Source of the DNA: Lotus japonicus
Lineage: Eukaryota > Streptophyta > Magnoliopsida > Fabales > Fabaceae
NCBI RefSeq assembly: GCF_012489685.1
Contig: NC_080044.1
Coordinates: 77,548,732-77,612,731 of the forward strand
Direction: 5' to 3'
DNA length: 64,000 nt
The notes below the pieces were generated by a model, which did not search any database, was not told where the DNA came from, and saw nothing but the letters and a program-made list of their open reading frames with translations. The translations under genes were made by a program, and so were the position numbers. Shown piece after piece: positions 1 to 10,635 of the stretch (position 1 is the first letter of the stretch; each line of letters starts with the position of its first letter).

Positions 1-851
1 ACTACCCAATATATTTATATTATTTATATCCACGTAATATTAAATTAAATTATAAATTCAATACAATTTAAATTATATAAAAAAAACGGAATTTAAAAAA
101 AAAGGCCCAAACGGGCAGAAAAAAAGGCCCAAACCTTCTAGTATGAACCTTCACCCTCTGATGCTCCTAACACAAACCTTATTTCCGCCGCCTCTCAGTT
201 TTCTTCCTCTCACTTCCTTTCTCTCTTCTTCCTCCGCCCCTCACCTTATTTTCGCCGCCGCCCTACTCCTCCTAAACCGCCCCTCAGTTTTCTTCCTCTC
301 CCTTCCTTTCTCTCTTCCTCTTTCCACCGCGACCTCACCTCATCTCCTCTCCTCCACCAACCTACATCCACCTCCATGTGAGAAGTCTGATTGTGGGTTT
401 TTTATTTTTAGCAAGGTGAAGGAGCTGATTGTGGAAGCCACAGTGAGGACACGCCAACCACAGTGAGAAGTCTGATTGTGGGTTTTTTATTTTTAGGAAA
501 TTTAGGGTTTTCTTTCTATTTTCCCAATTTTTTGTAATCTGATCTTTGATCTTTGATCTTTGTAACATTATGTTTGTAATTTATATATTATTATCATTCT
601 TTATCAATGAAATTGGATCAGATTCAGTTTCAGTTTCTTTCCCTCTATTTTTCACTTTGGATCTGGTACTGAATGAGAGAGAAAAAATAATATTTTAATT
701 AAGATCCCAGATTTGAGAGTGTCTGAGCTAAGGCACGGATCTTAGCAAAAACTAAGATCTCATGTCATGTAGGATACCCCCAATGGTGAGATTTAATAAG
801 ATCTGGATCTTATTTTAAGGTCCCAAAATAAGGACTCCATTGGAGATGCTC
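1..851 (-). mobile_element. PIF/Harbinger-type MITE copy, cut by window start and carrying a nested insertion
   Basis: This is the reverse complement of the MITE at 3963-4354. Both share the terminal GAGCATCTCCAATGGAGTCC and the following block with 'ATAAGATC' and 'CTTAGCTCA' motifs. The right end is flanked by TAA at 852-854, the 3-bp target type of PIF/Harbinger elements. Bases 1-27 match the inner part of the other copy, and homology resumes near 635, so about 600 bp has been inserted. The other terminus lies outside the window. Confidence 0.7.
28..634. other. Insertion inside the left MITE; no recognised gene
   Basis: This block interrupts the homology between the two MITE copies. It is pyrimidine-rich from 160 to 350 and contains a direct duplication of about 36 bp (377-413 and 463-497, both with AGTCTGATTGTGGGTTTTTT). 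It ends in a 3'UTR-like stretch with TTTGTAATCTGATCTTTGAT and repeated GATCTTT. The open frame at 143-466 is low-complexity Pro/Ser/Leu and I do not regard it as coding. The exact insertion boundaries and TSD could not be fixed. Confidence 0.4.
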
Positions 852-854
852 TAA

Positions 855-2712
855 TGAGATTTAACATTAGTGATAAAATATAAAAATAATATTTTACTTA
901 TCTTAAGTATCATTGGTGCACCTATGACTAGATTTAATTCAAAGTTTGCACAATAAAATGTTGACGTAGGGTTAAGCAAATTAGACTTCTAAGACTTTCA
1001 AAAAAAAAAATTAGAACGGTAAGAATGACAACACAAGCTCAAATACGATTATTGAATGAGAAATATAATTGTTTTCCAAACAGATAGTGACATCTATCAA
1101 AGAAAAATATTTTTTCTTTCTCATTCATGAATTTATTTCAAATGATTGAGCCTAGAAAAAAATGCCTAGAAAAAAATGGAGGAGCTGCAACCGTTTTTTT
1201 GGTAAAGCATGTCATGAGAAAGGATTGTTTTAGTCAAATTTTTTAATAATGTAACATTAATTTTTTTAATTGCTCTCGTAATTTCGACCCAGATACGGTG
1301 AATATCAAATATATTCTCCAATAGTGCAGTTCATAGGAATTGAACTCTTAACCTATAGTAAATTTTTACTATTGCTATCGAGACCCGTTGGGTTATGTAA
1401 GATCATATAATTTAAGTTTAAAAAAAGAACATTATATAATTCAACTGATATGATACAAATATTTGAACAAAAAAAAAGTGTGTTTTGGTTAGCAACTGAT
1501 ATCACCGGTACTTAGTACATAAACATTTATTTGTAAGATTATTTGAAAAGTTGATTGAAGTCATATGAATGAAAAAGTGTTGATGATTTCTCTTTAGCTA
1601 GGTAAAATGTCACTTCTAGTCTTCTACAGACCGATAATCTTAAAAGGAAATATGTTTATTGAAGAGAAATTAGCGCTAGGACTGTGCAAAATAAATTTCT
1701 AAGACTAACTGTTTCCGTCACAACATTAGAAGTTAGAGAACACCTTTATGAGTTGGAGAAAAACTAGTAATCTTCTCATTCTGCTGATAACTTGAGCATC
1801 AACGATTAATAATTATTGAGTTTATGCCTAAATGAGTAGCTTAGACGTTCCACTCCTAGAGTGATAGAGCTAGGTAACACTCAATTTTTACTTACATTAC
1901 ATATCGCCTTAAGTTTTGTTTATAAACGTAGCTAACAATTATGTGTCCCGTGCTTCTTAATTTCCTCCTTATATCAAATTTTTTGGTTACAAAGGAAGAT
2001 AACTAGCAAAAATATAATCTTTTCGGGTAAGTAAAAACTACAAATAAAAAAAGTAATAAAGGTTGACAAAGTCCTACTAGGATGGAAGAGGGAGCACAAA
2101 ATCATAAATTATGGGAGGGTAACACAAGTGGATTGGAAGATTCTACACAAGTGCCCAAAAATGATGTGTTGGGTTTGTACCCTGCAAAAATTTCTCTAAT
2201 TGTAAATTATGGGAACCCAACTTAAACATTCTTGTGATTTTACGAGCAAGCATGGCAATCCCACACAAATTCACCAAAATAGCATTCAGCATAAGAAAGA
2301 TCAAGCATGAAGAGGGGGGGTAGGTACGTAAAATCATCCTATCATTCGATTTGGACCGCAATTTTATCAACCTTACTAACATTAAAAGTTTGAACACCCT
2401 TATGATTGCAATTTAGTGCTTCAATTTTGAGTAGCTTTTTATTTCATCTTGAGGGAAGTTATATTCAAGAGTCAAGAGTCAAGACAAGAATCAAGCAACT
2501 TTAAGATGACATTTAGACAACCCCAACATACATTTGAGATGGCTTTGAGGGGCACTTTAATCCGTGTTTGATGAACCGCGGTGGCAGGAACAATGGTCGG
2601 AGCTCGTGATATCCTTGGTGTCCTGAGTGCAATAATGTCAAGCAAGCAAAATTGTGAATGGCTTTAAAGACTCAGATCCGTCTCCACAAAGGCAAAAGTT
2701 TTATTCATAATT
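855..2712. other. AT-rich intergenic DNA without a supported gene
   Basis: No reading frame here looks coding. The minus frame at 2143-2397 has no recognisable domain and lies in AT-rich DNA. A possible tRNA-derived SINE lies at about 1240-1400 and is listed separately. Nothing else could be identified. Confidence 0.5.
1240..1400 (-). mobile_element. Possible tRNA-derived SINE remnant
   Basis: Read on the minus strand, this segment begins with a tRNA-like stretch (CCCAACGGGTCTCGATAGC) and is followed about 30 nt later by AGAGTTCAATTCC, which resembles a pol III B box. A downstream body of about 100 bp ends in A-rich sequence. The A-box match is poor, so this is only a suggestion. Confidence 0.25.
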
Positions 2713-2721
2713 AATAACTTA

Positions 2722-3953
2722 GGTGCCCACTAGGGTGGACAATTTATTTTTTTGTCCACCCATGGACCATGGGTGTTAAAGTAATTTACTATAGATAATT
2801 GTAAAAAAAAGTTAAACCCTAAAATTCATCCCTCCAGAGATCTAACCCAGATCTAGAACCTTCTCCACCATATCAGATCCCTTCCTTAGCCACCTCTTGC
2901 ACCAGCAAGATCCCCAAACCTATCCACCTCCACGCAGGAACCTCCACTTTCCTCAAACCTGAACCACCCCAAAGTGCTACCCTCACTCACCCAACTCTTC
3001 ACCGACCTTAACATCACCCACACCTTCTCCCTCTGGATATTTCCGACACCGACGTTCACGTGTTTCAGGCTCTCCTGAGGATGGATGAGATGCACGAGGA
3101 CTATGCCAAGAAGCTGAGGCTGCGTACGGGTCGTGCGTGACGGCGCAATCGGTGAAAGGAGGGGATGATTAGATTGAGGAGGTGAACGAAGAGGTTGTTA
3201 GAGTGTTGAGGAAAGCAGAGAGTGAGGATTCTCAATGAGGCTTTTGGGAAGATCCATGGCTTGGTATTCTCAGATCTACCCAGACGGTGAGAAGCTCAAA
3301 TCTGCAATGAAGACGAACCTGGATCTCATCATCTAGAGTTGATTGTTCTTGTTTTGATGATGAGCATATTAAATTTGAATTTGTCATCTAGAGTTTTCAA
3401 GTTTGAAGCTTTGAATAATCTTCTCTTCTAGGTATTTCACAATCTAGCATTTTTTTTTATTTTACTGATTCAAGCTGGGGAAGTGGCAAGATCAATCAAT
3501 ATTTTGATGTTTCTTGATTAAAGGTGGCCATATTAACATTTTGATTTTGTTCTTCAATTTTGAGATTGAAGGAATTGCTTGATGCGTGTCAAGGGTTGAG
3601 TCACTTACTTGTATTTACTGGGGTTTAGTCTTTCAGAATGTTAATTTTCTTAATTTCATTGTGCTCATGTGCCGGAAATCATCATTGATACTGAGAAACT
3701 CTAGAGTCTAAATTGATTTGTGAATCTCTTTTGAAATGTAAAATTCATTGGTTTGTAATGAGTATGATTTTCAGAGGTTTTTTGTTTTATCTTTTAATTA
3801 ATAAAAGAAATAATCTTACATTTTTACCTTCTTATCGTCCTTTCAATCCTAGTCATTCATTTAAGGAATATTCTTAGGTTCTAAGATCTAACGGTAATTA
3901 AACAGTGGACCACCGGTGGACCATATTTTAAAGAGTCCACCCTAGTAGGCACC
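2722..3953. mobile_element. Mutator-like element (possible Pack-MULE), 1.23 kb
   Basis: The terminal inverted repeats start GGTGCCCACTAGGGTGGAC on the left and, reverse-complemented, GGTGCCTACTAGGGTGGAC on the right. Similarity continues about 55 bp inward through GTCCACC and GGACCA motifs. The element is flanked by perfect 9-bp direct repeats AATAACTTA (2713-2721 and 3954-3962), the TSD length of Mutator-like elements. It has no transposase ORF, so it is non-autonomous. Its interior is more GC-rich and gene-like than its surroundings (about 2830-3340), which suggests captured host sequence. Confidence 0.8.
2880..3340 (+). pseudogene. Decayed gene fragment inside the MULE, unidentified
   Basis: The interior of the Mutator-like element reads like former coding sequence on the plus strand. 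Short open pieces in shifting frames include DEMHEDYAKKLRL near 3081, EVNEEVVRVLRKAESED near 3180 and YPDGEKLKSAMKTNLDLII ending at a TAG near 3338. In-frame stops and frameshifts separate them. I do not recognise the parent gene. The following 450 bp looks like a 3'UTR. Capture by the element is an inference from position and composition. Confidence 0.35.
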
Positions 3954-3962
3954 AATAACTTA

Positions 3963-4354
3963 GAGCATCTCCAATGGAGTCCTTATTTTGGGACCTTAAA
4001 ATAAGATCCGGATCTTATTAGATCTCACTATTGAAGCTATCATACATGGCATGAGATCTTAGCAAAAGCTAAGATCCGTGCCTTAGCTCAGGTACTCTCA
4101 AATGTGGGATCTTAAATAAAATAATATTTTTTTCTCTCTCCTTCAATACCATAATCAAAGTGAAAATTAAAGAGGGAAATAAATAATATAAATATATTGG
4201 GTATTGTGAGTCCAGTCAAAAGTAAAATAAAATTTCAACCACTAGAGTGAAATGTGCATGAAGACCTTATGGGTGTCTTATATCCTATGTGGCAATTTGG
4301 GTCCACAAAAATTGAGTTAAGTCTCAAAATAAGTTCCTACCATTGGAGATGCTC
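3963..4354 (+). mobile_element. PIF/Harbinger-type (Tourist-like) MITE, 392 bp
   Basis: The ends are GAGCATCTCCAATGGAGTCC and, at the right, ACCATTGGAGATGCTC. They form an inverted repeat whose similarity extends through the 'TTATTTTG-GACCTTAA' stretch. TTA flanks both sides (3960-3962 and 4355-4357), the preferred 3-bp target of PIF/Harbinger transposons. The left TSD overlaps the last bases of the neighbouring MULE's right TSD, so the two elements abut. An inverted copy lies at 1-851. Confidence 0.8.
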
Positions 4355-4364
4355 TTATAGAAGA

Positions 4365-7300
4365 AAAAGAGAAAAAGTTTCTTTATACATGCATAGGAAT
4401 AGGATCTGACAGGGGAAATGAAAAAGTAAACAGAGCAAGTGAAGTGATGCAGCAATAGATGCGGGGCCGGTGAAACAGTGTAGGTAGCTAAATGCCGAAA
4501 ATTTTACAGGGTCCCGCTACTGTGGAGCCTTATTTTCCAGGCTCCAATTTTAGACCCCTTCTTTTGACCTGCCATCACCCTTCACTTTTTTTATATATAT
4601 AAAAAAAAGATTTAATTATAAAATTGTAATAACGGTTTAAGTTAATAAAAACCTCATAAACTGTTCAAAAAAAAAAAACTCATCTTCTTCCTTTTCCACC
4701 TTCATCTTCTTCCCCCACAACTCAAACTCAGAATTCATCCATTCATTCCCATAAATCTCTAGATCATAAAACCTGAGAAGGTGAAAGATAAATCTGACAC
4801 AAGAAAATTTAAGAGAAAAAGAGAAGATGAATCAGATCTAAAATATGCACGCCATCTTTCTTGAATTAAATTGATTTTTCGGTACTTGATTACATGAGTT
4901 AGGTAGCAGATAAAAACACCATGAGTTAGAAAGTTGAATATATTTCATCAGAGGAAAAGATACAGACATAGCTAAGAGGCTAGAAAGTTCAAGAAGCCTC
5001 AAGCAAAGAAGAACAACGCAGCAACAAAGAAGAACAGCAAAAGCAAAAACTAACAGCACTCTCCTACATAAAGCTAAAACATAACAAATGAAAAACGAAA
5101 AAGGGAACAAGTGAACAGAGCAGTAGCAGCAAAGCACGCACAGGCCAGGTCCACAGCACCCATAAAAGAGACACAACAGTGAGTAATTCTCCATGGCAAT
5201 CTGTCGAAGAAGCTACCCACTGATGTCCCTGCGCTTCCCTTCTCCGCACTCGCTGCAGCCTTCGTCGAGATGGTGCGGTGCGGTGCGATTGGGGTTTCGG
5301 AGGGTTGCTATAGCAGATCCGGCGGTACGAGTGCAGATCCCGTACAAATCATGTATAGATCCGGATTTGGAACAGAAGCACTTCAGACTCTTTTGCCGCA
5401 ACCAATTTATGCAGATCCAGAGAGAGGAACGAGGAGGCCAAAAAGATTGAAACTTTGTGTGTGTTATTGTGTTTGCAGCGGGTCAAAGAAGAATCTCAGT
5501 GAAAGGAATGGGTTTCTGTGTTAAAGAGGGAGGGTGGTTATGGCTGATCCAGAAAGCGGCAGTGGCGGCTTTGTGTGGTTGAAGGGTTGGGAGGAGGTGG
5601 TGGCAGATCCAGTGTGGAGGATTGTTGAGGGGAGTGGTGGTGATGGAAGTAGATGAAGGTACTCAGCAGGCTATTGGTTGGATTAATTAGCTTCAATTGA
5701 AATTTATTGATTAATTAAACCTTAATGTAAATTACAGAATTTGGAATAAAAAATTCAAAAATAAAAATAACTGTTGGTCACAGGTAAAAAACAGGGCTCC
5801 AAAATTGGAGCATGATTCTCGGGCTCCATGTTAGCGGAACCCTATTAAAACAAAGTCTCACTATTTGCCATGTGAATATGTGATAGGCCACCGTGATAAG
5901 CCCCCTTATCACCCGTTCCCACATAGGCAGTACACATTTCAACTCGGGTAATGATATATACACACATCTTTTTTTATACACTTTATTTCCACCTATTTTT
6001 ATTTCTATCTCTCTTCTCTTATAATCTATTACATCTTATACTTTCTAACTCTTACTACTTGCACCTTAGTCAAGACCCTCAAGGTCAACACCCTCATTTT
6101 CCTTCTCTTTCACAAATCAAATATAATTAAATATCGCCAAGCTGTATTTATGCACCATTACTCTCTACCCTGTAGATCTTGAAGGAAGCCATTGCCAATG
6201 GCTCACCCCTTCTACTTCTCCTGCTACACAAAAGTACTTGTGTTCTCTCTTCTTCTCTTCCTTTTTCTTTCTCTTTGCTCCACTTCCTACTCCAAACCCC
6301 AACTTGAGAGCACTAGCAGAAGCACTAGAGTTAGTAGTAGAAGAATATTAGAGGTTGAAAAAGAGGAGCAGGATGAGAAGCCCCTCAAGAAGAAAACCAC
6401 CACAACCCAAACCAAGCTAATCAAATCCAATACTACTACTCCTTCCAAAAACCAAACCAAAACCACCAAACCTAGTAACTTATCCTCCAAAAATCAAACC
6501 AAAACCATCGAATCCAACAACACCATTTCCATAAAAAACCAAACCAAATCTAATGCCACTCCCACCAAAACCATCAAATCCAATAACCTTTACTTCAAAG
6601 ATCAAACCAAACAGCTCAAGGTTAGCACAAAGGAATCTCCCAAAACCACACCCACCGACACTGCAGTCAAGAAGAAGCTCAATTCCACCACCACCCCCAA
6701 GAGCAAGAAGCTGAACTCCACATCCAAAGCAACAACCCCTGTTTCCACTTCAAGCAAGAAACCACTGGATCTCGTGAAAGCAAGTAACAAAACTACAAAA
6801 GCCACTGCCACCGACAAGCAAACCAAATCCAAAACAAGTCAATCTCACGATACAAAACAGCAGAGTAAGAAACCTGCAAAACAAGCACCACCGGGTTGGT
6901 TCATTGATGATGAAGACGACGACGATTTGGTTTCAATTTCAGAGTTCAGAGATCTACCAAACAAGTTCCAACGCACACTGATCCCAGATTTGGAGCGAAT
7001 CACAACCACCTCCAAAGCCTACCTAACAAAAGCCAACGACGAAATCACAAAAGGATTCAAACCTTACGTCGGCAACAAATACGCACCCACCGTCGCCGCC
7101 GTAGCCTCCTGCGCTTTCATCTTGATCCCTCTGCTCCTAGTCTCACTCCTCTGTACCAGAATCAAAGCCTTCTTCTCCCTCCAGAAGATCCTGATCTTCA
7201 TCCAAGTGTACCTCTCGATCTACTTCACCATTCTCTGTGTCTCTTAATTGGTCACCGGAATCGAACCGTTGAAGTTTCTGTACTCCGTTGCGCACTCTAC

Positions 7301-7565
7301 CTACGTTTTCCTTCAGGTGCTTCAGACACTGGCTTATGTGTTCTACCTTCTGCTGCTTCTCATGTTCCTCGTACTCGTGTTCTCCACGGAGGGTGGGCTG
7401 GGCTTGAAGTTTCTGGGCCTGGCCCAGGTGGTCGTGGGCTTTGCTGTTGGGCTTCACTACTATGTGACGGTGTTTCATAGGGTGGTGCTCCGGCAAACAC
7501 CTAAGACGAGTTGGAAGATAAACGGGATTTACGCCTCGTGTTTTCTCCTCCTTTGTGTTCTTGGC
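4365..7565 (+). repeat. Left arm of a large inverted gene duplication
   Basis: This arm matches the reverse complement of 10636-12545. The match starts upstream of the gene (AAAGTTTCTTTATACATGCA at about 4374 against AAAGTTTCTTTATGGCATGC in the other arm), includes TAGCTAAATGCCGAAAA near 4488, and continues through the promoter (GCCAAGCTGTATTTATGCAC near 6137) and most of the coding region. Homology stops near codon 455 (about 7560). The arm is interrupted by the transposon at 4508-5843 and has lost about 40 bp of the 5' leader. Confidence 0.8.
4508..5843. mobile_element. TIR element inserted upstream of the left gene copy, about 1.3 kb
   Basis: The ends form an inverted repeat: AGGGTCCCGCTACTGTGGAG on the left and, reverse-complemented, AGGGTTCCGCTAACATGGAG on the right, both followed by GCTCCAATTTT. 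The homologous arm on the other side of the inverted duplication reads straight through (GCCGAAAATAAAGTCTC), which shows that this block is an insertion. No transposase is visible. A GC-richer centre at about 5200-5560 has short open frames in several phases but no recognisable protein. A TSD could not be assigned, so the superfamily (possibly Mutator-like) is uncertain. Confidence 0.65.
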
Positions 7566-7721
7566 AGTGTTTCAAATCGCGTGATGCGGCTGCACCGCGA
7601 CGGTGACATGCCGCAATTGTCGTGTGATTCTGATTCACACAAATTGCCGCTTCTTAAACGCAATAAGAATAAGATCCGTATGAGGGCAAAAACGGCACCG
7701 CAACTGCCTGGCACCAGTTGA
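6198..7721 (+). pseudogene. Disabled copy of a plant membrane-protein gene (nonsense at codon 350)
   Basis: The frame opens at ATG 6198 (MAHPFYFSC...) and is clearly homologous to the intact minus-strand gene at 10639-12117. It has the same hydrophobic leader, the same Lys/Thr/Asn-rich KNQTK repeats and the same membrane domain. At 7245-7247 the intact copy's Ser codon (TCG) is replaced by TAA inside the second membrane segment. The same frame is then open again to 7721. After about 7560 the C-terminus is unrelated to the intact copy (Arg/Lys-rich, no membrane segment), so the 3' end was also rearranged. A truncated 349-aa protein with one full membrane segment could be made. I call it a pseudogene because the remaining membrane segments are lost. 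Confidence 0.75.
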
Positions 7722-8321
7722 AGTGTACCCCAGAACTTGGTAAAGCCCTCATAGATCTGTTCTATGCTTCATCATCTTTCTTCGATCTGCTGCTGTGAGC
7801 TGTTACTGAATCTGCTTCATCATCATCGGGTTGAAGTTGAACTCTCTGTTTTGCACTATTGGGTCGGTGGGGGTGAAAGTATTGAAATGAGGAGTGGAAA
7901 ACATTAGAAAATGATTTTGGGAGGGACCTTTTCTTTACGGTAATTTTGGATGGGTCTTTGGGATACTACTAACTACCGTGTCTCTGTTTTTTTATCCTTT
8001 GATTTCACAATTGTGCCCTTTGTAAGGGCAATTTCTTGGATACCCATTTAAAAGGAAGAGTTCATACCTTTTAGTTATGTTTTCTTCATAATAACTTTTT
8101 TAAAATTTACACATTAGTCATTAGTCATTCATATGCTAAAAAATGAACTAAAGGTACTATACCTCTTAACGCCTAATTGTGAGACATCAATTTGGGTGGG
8201 ACTTTGAGTGAGAATTTTTTTTTTTAAATATCTTTGAGTGAGAATTAGAAATTAGAATAATTTGTTTAGTGAACATGTTGTGAATTGTGATAGTGAGAGG
8301 GGTAAGCCGTGAATGATATGT

Positions 8322-8350
8322 ACTAGTATATGGCCCGTGCCTTGCAAGGG
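8322..8350 (-). mobile_element. Helitron-like 3' terminus (minus strand)
   Basis: Read on the minus strand, a GC-rich hairpin (CCCTTGC / GCACGGG, one mismatch) is followed about 7 nt later by CTAG and a T. This is the usual architecture of a plant Helitron 3' end. It closely resembles the plus-strand end at 54755-54785. The 5' end was not found; the element would extend to the right. Confidence 0.45.
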
Positions 8351-10218
8351 GTAGTTAAAAATTATATGTAAGTTTAAAATTTTATAAATAAAACTAGTAT
8401 TTTTGCTTGATTTTTTAAAAATATGTATTATTTTTGTTATGTTTACTAAAAGATAATTTATGAATTAAAAGATCAAATTAATTTAGATATGGAAAACAGA
8501 AAATTGAATATTTTTTTCAAGATGAATGTGTTTTTTTATTATTTTGTGGACGTGCAAAATGAACTTCATGTAAAGAATAATTTTATTTTATAGCTTTTGT
8601 ATAATAGTAAAGCCCATGTAAATGGAATTGTAGAAGTAGAAGTGTTTTTGTCCCATGGATGAAATACTTTATTTTTTTTTTGTCATCATTAGACACTTTG
8701 AAGTGGATTGATATTTGGTCTTTAAGGTTTTAACTTTTTTTTACTTTTATGTAACTCTAAATGACATTAATTTATACTTAAAAAAAACCATGATATGTAA
8801 CCACTATATTTATTTTACATTTTAAATTTTAAATAAGTTAATTAAGATATATAACTCATGCATCTTTAAAATATATTTCAAAATAATAATAATAATTAGT
8901 AACTCTATAGATCAAAAGTAATTAATTGCGTCCTGTCAAATTCTCTAACTCACATAAAATAAATACATATAAACACATTTAAAATAATTTTAAATTAATT
9001 AGTTTTTTTTACAATTAAAAGTCAGCTCAAAGGTTAAAACATATTTTACCTATCATTCCATGGCAATCCATATTCTAAATTCATAAGAGCAGTGAATAAT
9101 GTCCTTGACTTAACACCTTAAAGTGAAATGATCGTGTATTTACTTAATGCAACCATTATTATGAAGGTAGTTCCTCTAAGTTTGGTTTTTGTTTATAAAG
9201 AATTAATCATTTTTTTTGGGTGAGGTTTTAATTGTCTTTGAAATTAAATCTTAAGAAGTTGGTCTAGTGGAGCATGAGAGGATCTCGTACCCAAACATCC
9301 TAAATTTCTGTAACAAAAAACAAAAATTGCATGTTCCTAATAGAATTTATAACACTCAATTGAATGAATGGTTCGAGAGATGAAATGATGGAGAACTAAA
9401 ATATTATATAAATGGAGTTTTGGTTGTTTATGTTTCAGCCATTACACTTCAATGATGCGCTTTTTTACAGTTTCTTTATCTTATCAGGGTTTTCTTTTAC
9501 TGCTACAAAATAAAAAAGTGAGTGGGCTGAGAATATAGAAACTAGAAAGTAAAGGCGAATGACAATTTCACTATCTAGGGGAGTTACAATATGCACATTG
9601 TCTTTAAAAACATTTTTCTTGTTGAGTTTGCTGGAGGTTTTTCAATTGAGAGAAAAGCTCTGTAAGTAAATAAAAATACTTATAAAGGTATCATGTACAT
9701 ATCATAAGTCATAATTTTAAATTTGAAGGTGATATAAGATGAAGTTCTTTTTATCTATAAAGCATATTTATGTCTCCGCCTCAAAGTTTATCAATCAAGG
9801 ATCTAATCACACCCATGAAATCATATCATGATTTAGCTAGCTATACTGTATGTTCTACTGTGTACACCCATAAAATACACTTTTAAAAAGAAGGAAAGTG
9901 AAAAGGAAAAATGATCATATTGAAAACGTTCCTAACCCACCAACCCTTTCCTTCATAGAGTCGTGTATTGTAATCCGTACCTGCTCGGAGCGAGTCTCTC
10001 ATAGAGGCAAGTAAAGTTGGTGAGCTGTATGATGAGCGATCTTATTCTTTAATATGAGTAAAGAACTTCTGCTCTAACTCTGAGGAAAAAGTCTTGCATC
10101 TCGCCCAATTCCTAGAAAGCCAGCCCCCGACCTAATGGTGTAAAAACACTCTAGTCACAACTGGCAAATTCTCCGCTCCATTCTGTGCGCCACGCACCAC
10201 GAAGCCAGTTCAGCTGAA

Positions 10219-10274
10219 CGTGACACACCCGAAACCTCATAGATACCGTGACACACCCGAAACCTCATAGATAG
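10219..10274. repeat. Two tandem copies of a 28-bp unit
   Basis: Units at 10219-10246 and 10247-10274 share CGTGACACACCCGAAACCTC and differ only in the last base. They lie in non-coding spacer, with no function visible. Confidence 0.9.
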
Positions 10275-10635
10275 TACTCCAGATGCAAATCACTCCCAAC
10301 AACTCTCACATACCTACGATAATTGAAGATTTACACTAAACCAACAATCATAATACATGTATAATTAGAGGGAGAGTCGTGCTAATGGACCTCATGACAT
10401 TTATCACTTCTCATTACAAGAGATGCTAACATATTTTACAATAAAAAAAGTGTTTAAGCTCGTTGAATCCTTCCCTTTCTGAAGTTAAAAAGGATACTTT
10501 GCAGCCAAACTACTAGGCATTGAAGTGCTCTAGTTACAAAAACAGCATTATTTTGCTGCTATAATTATGATTAACTTTATGTTCTAAATTGAATCAAAAT
10601 GAAAATGAGAATCGTAAAAATACATGTAACAATTG

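Noticed and set aside
143..466. 107-codon open frame at the left edge
   Set aside because: Low-complexity Ser/Pro/Leu translation inside an insertion in a MITE; no domain.
4838..5524. Several overlapping frames on both strands inside the upstream transposon
   Set aside because: They lie in conflicting phases, are compositionally odd (Cys/Leu-rich) and have no recognisable motif.
6287..6832. Minus-strand frames opposite the membrane-protein copy
   Set aside because: Shadow frames of the Lys/Thr-rich repeats; the plus frame is conserved in the inverted paralogue.
9245..9320. TGGTCTAGTGG, a possible SINE A box
   Set aside because: No B box at the proper distance.
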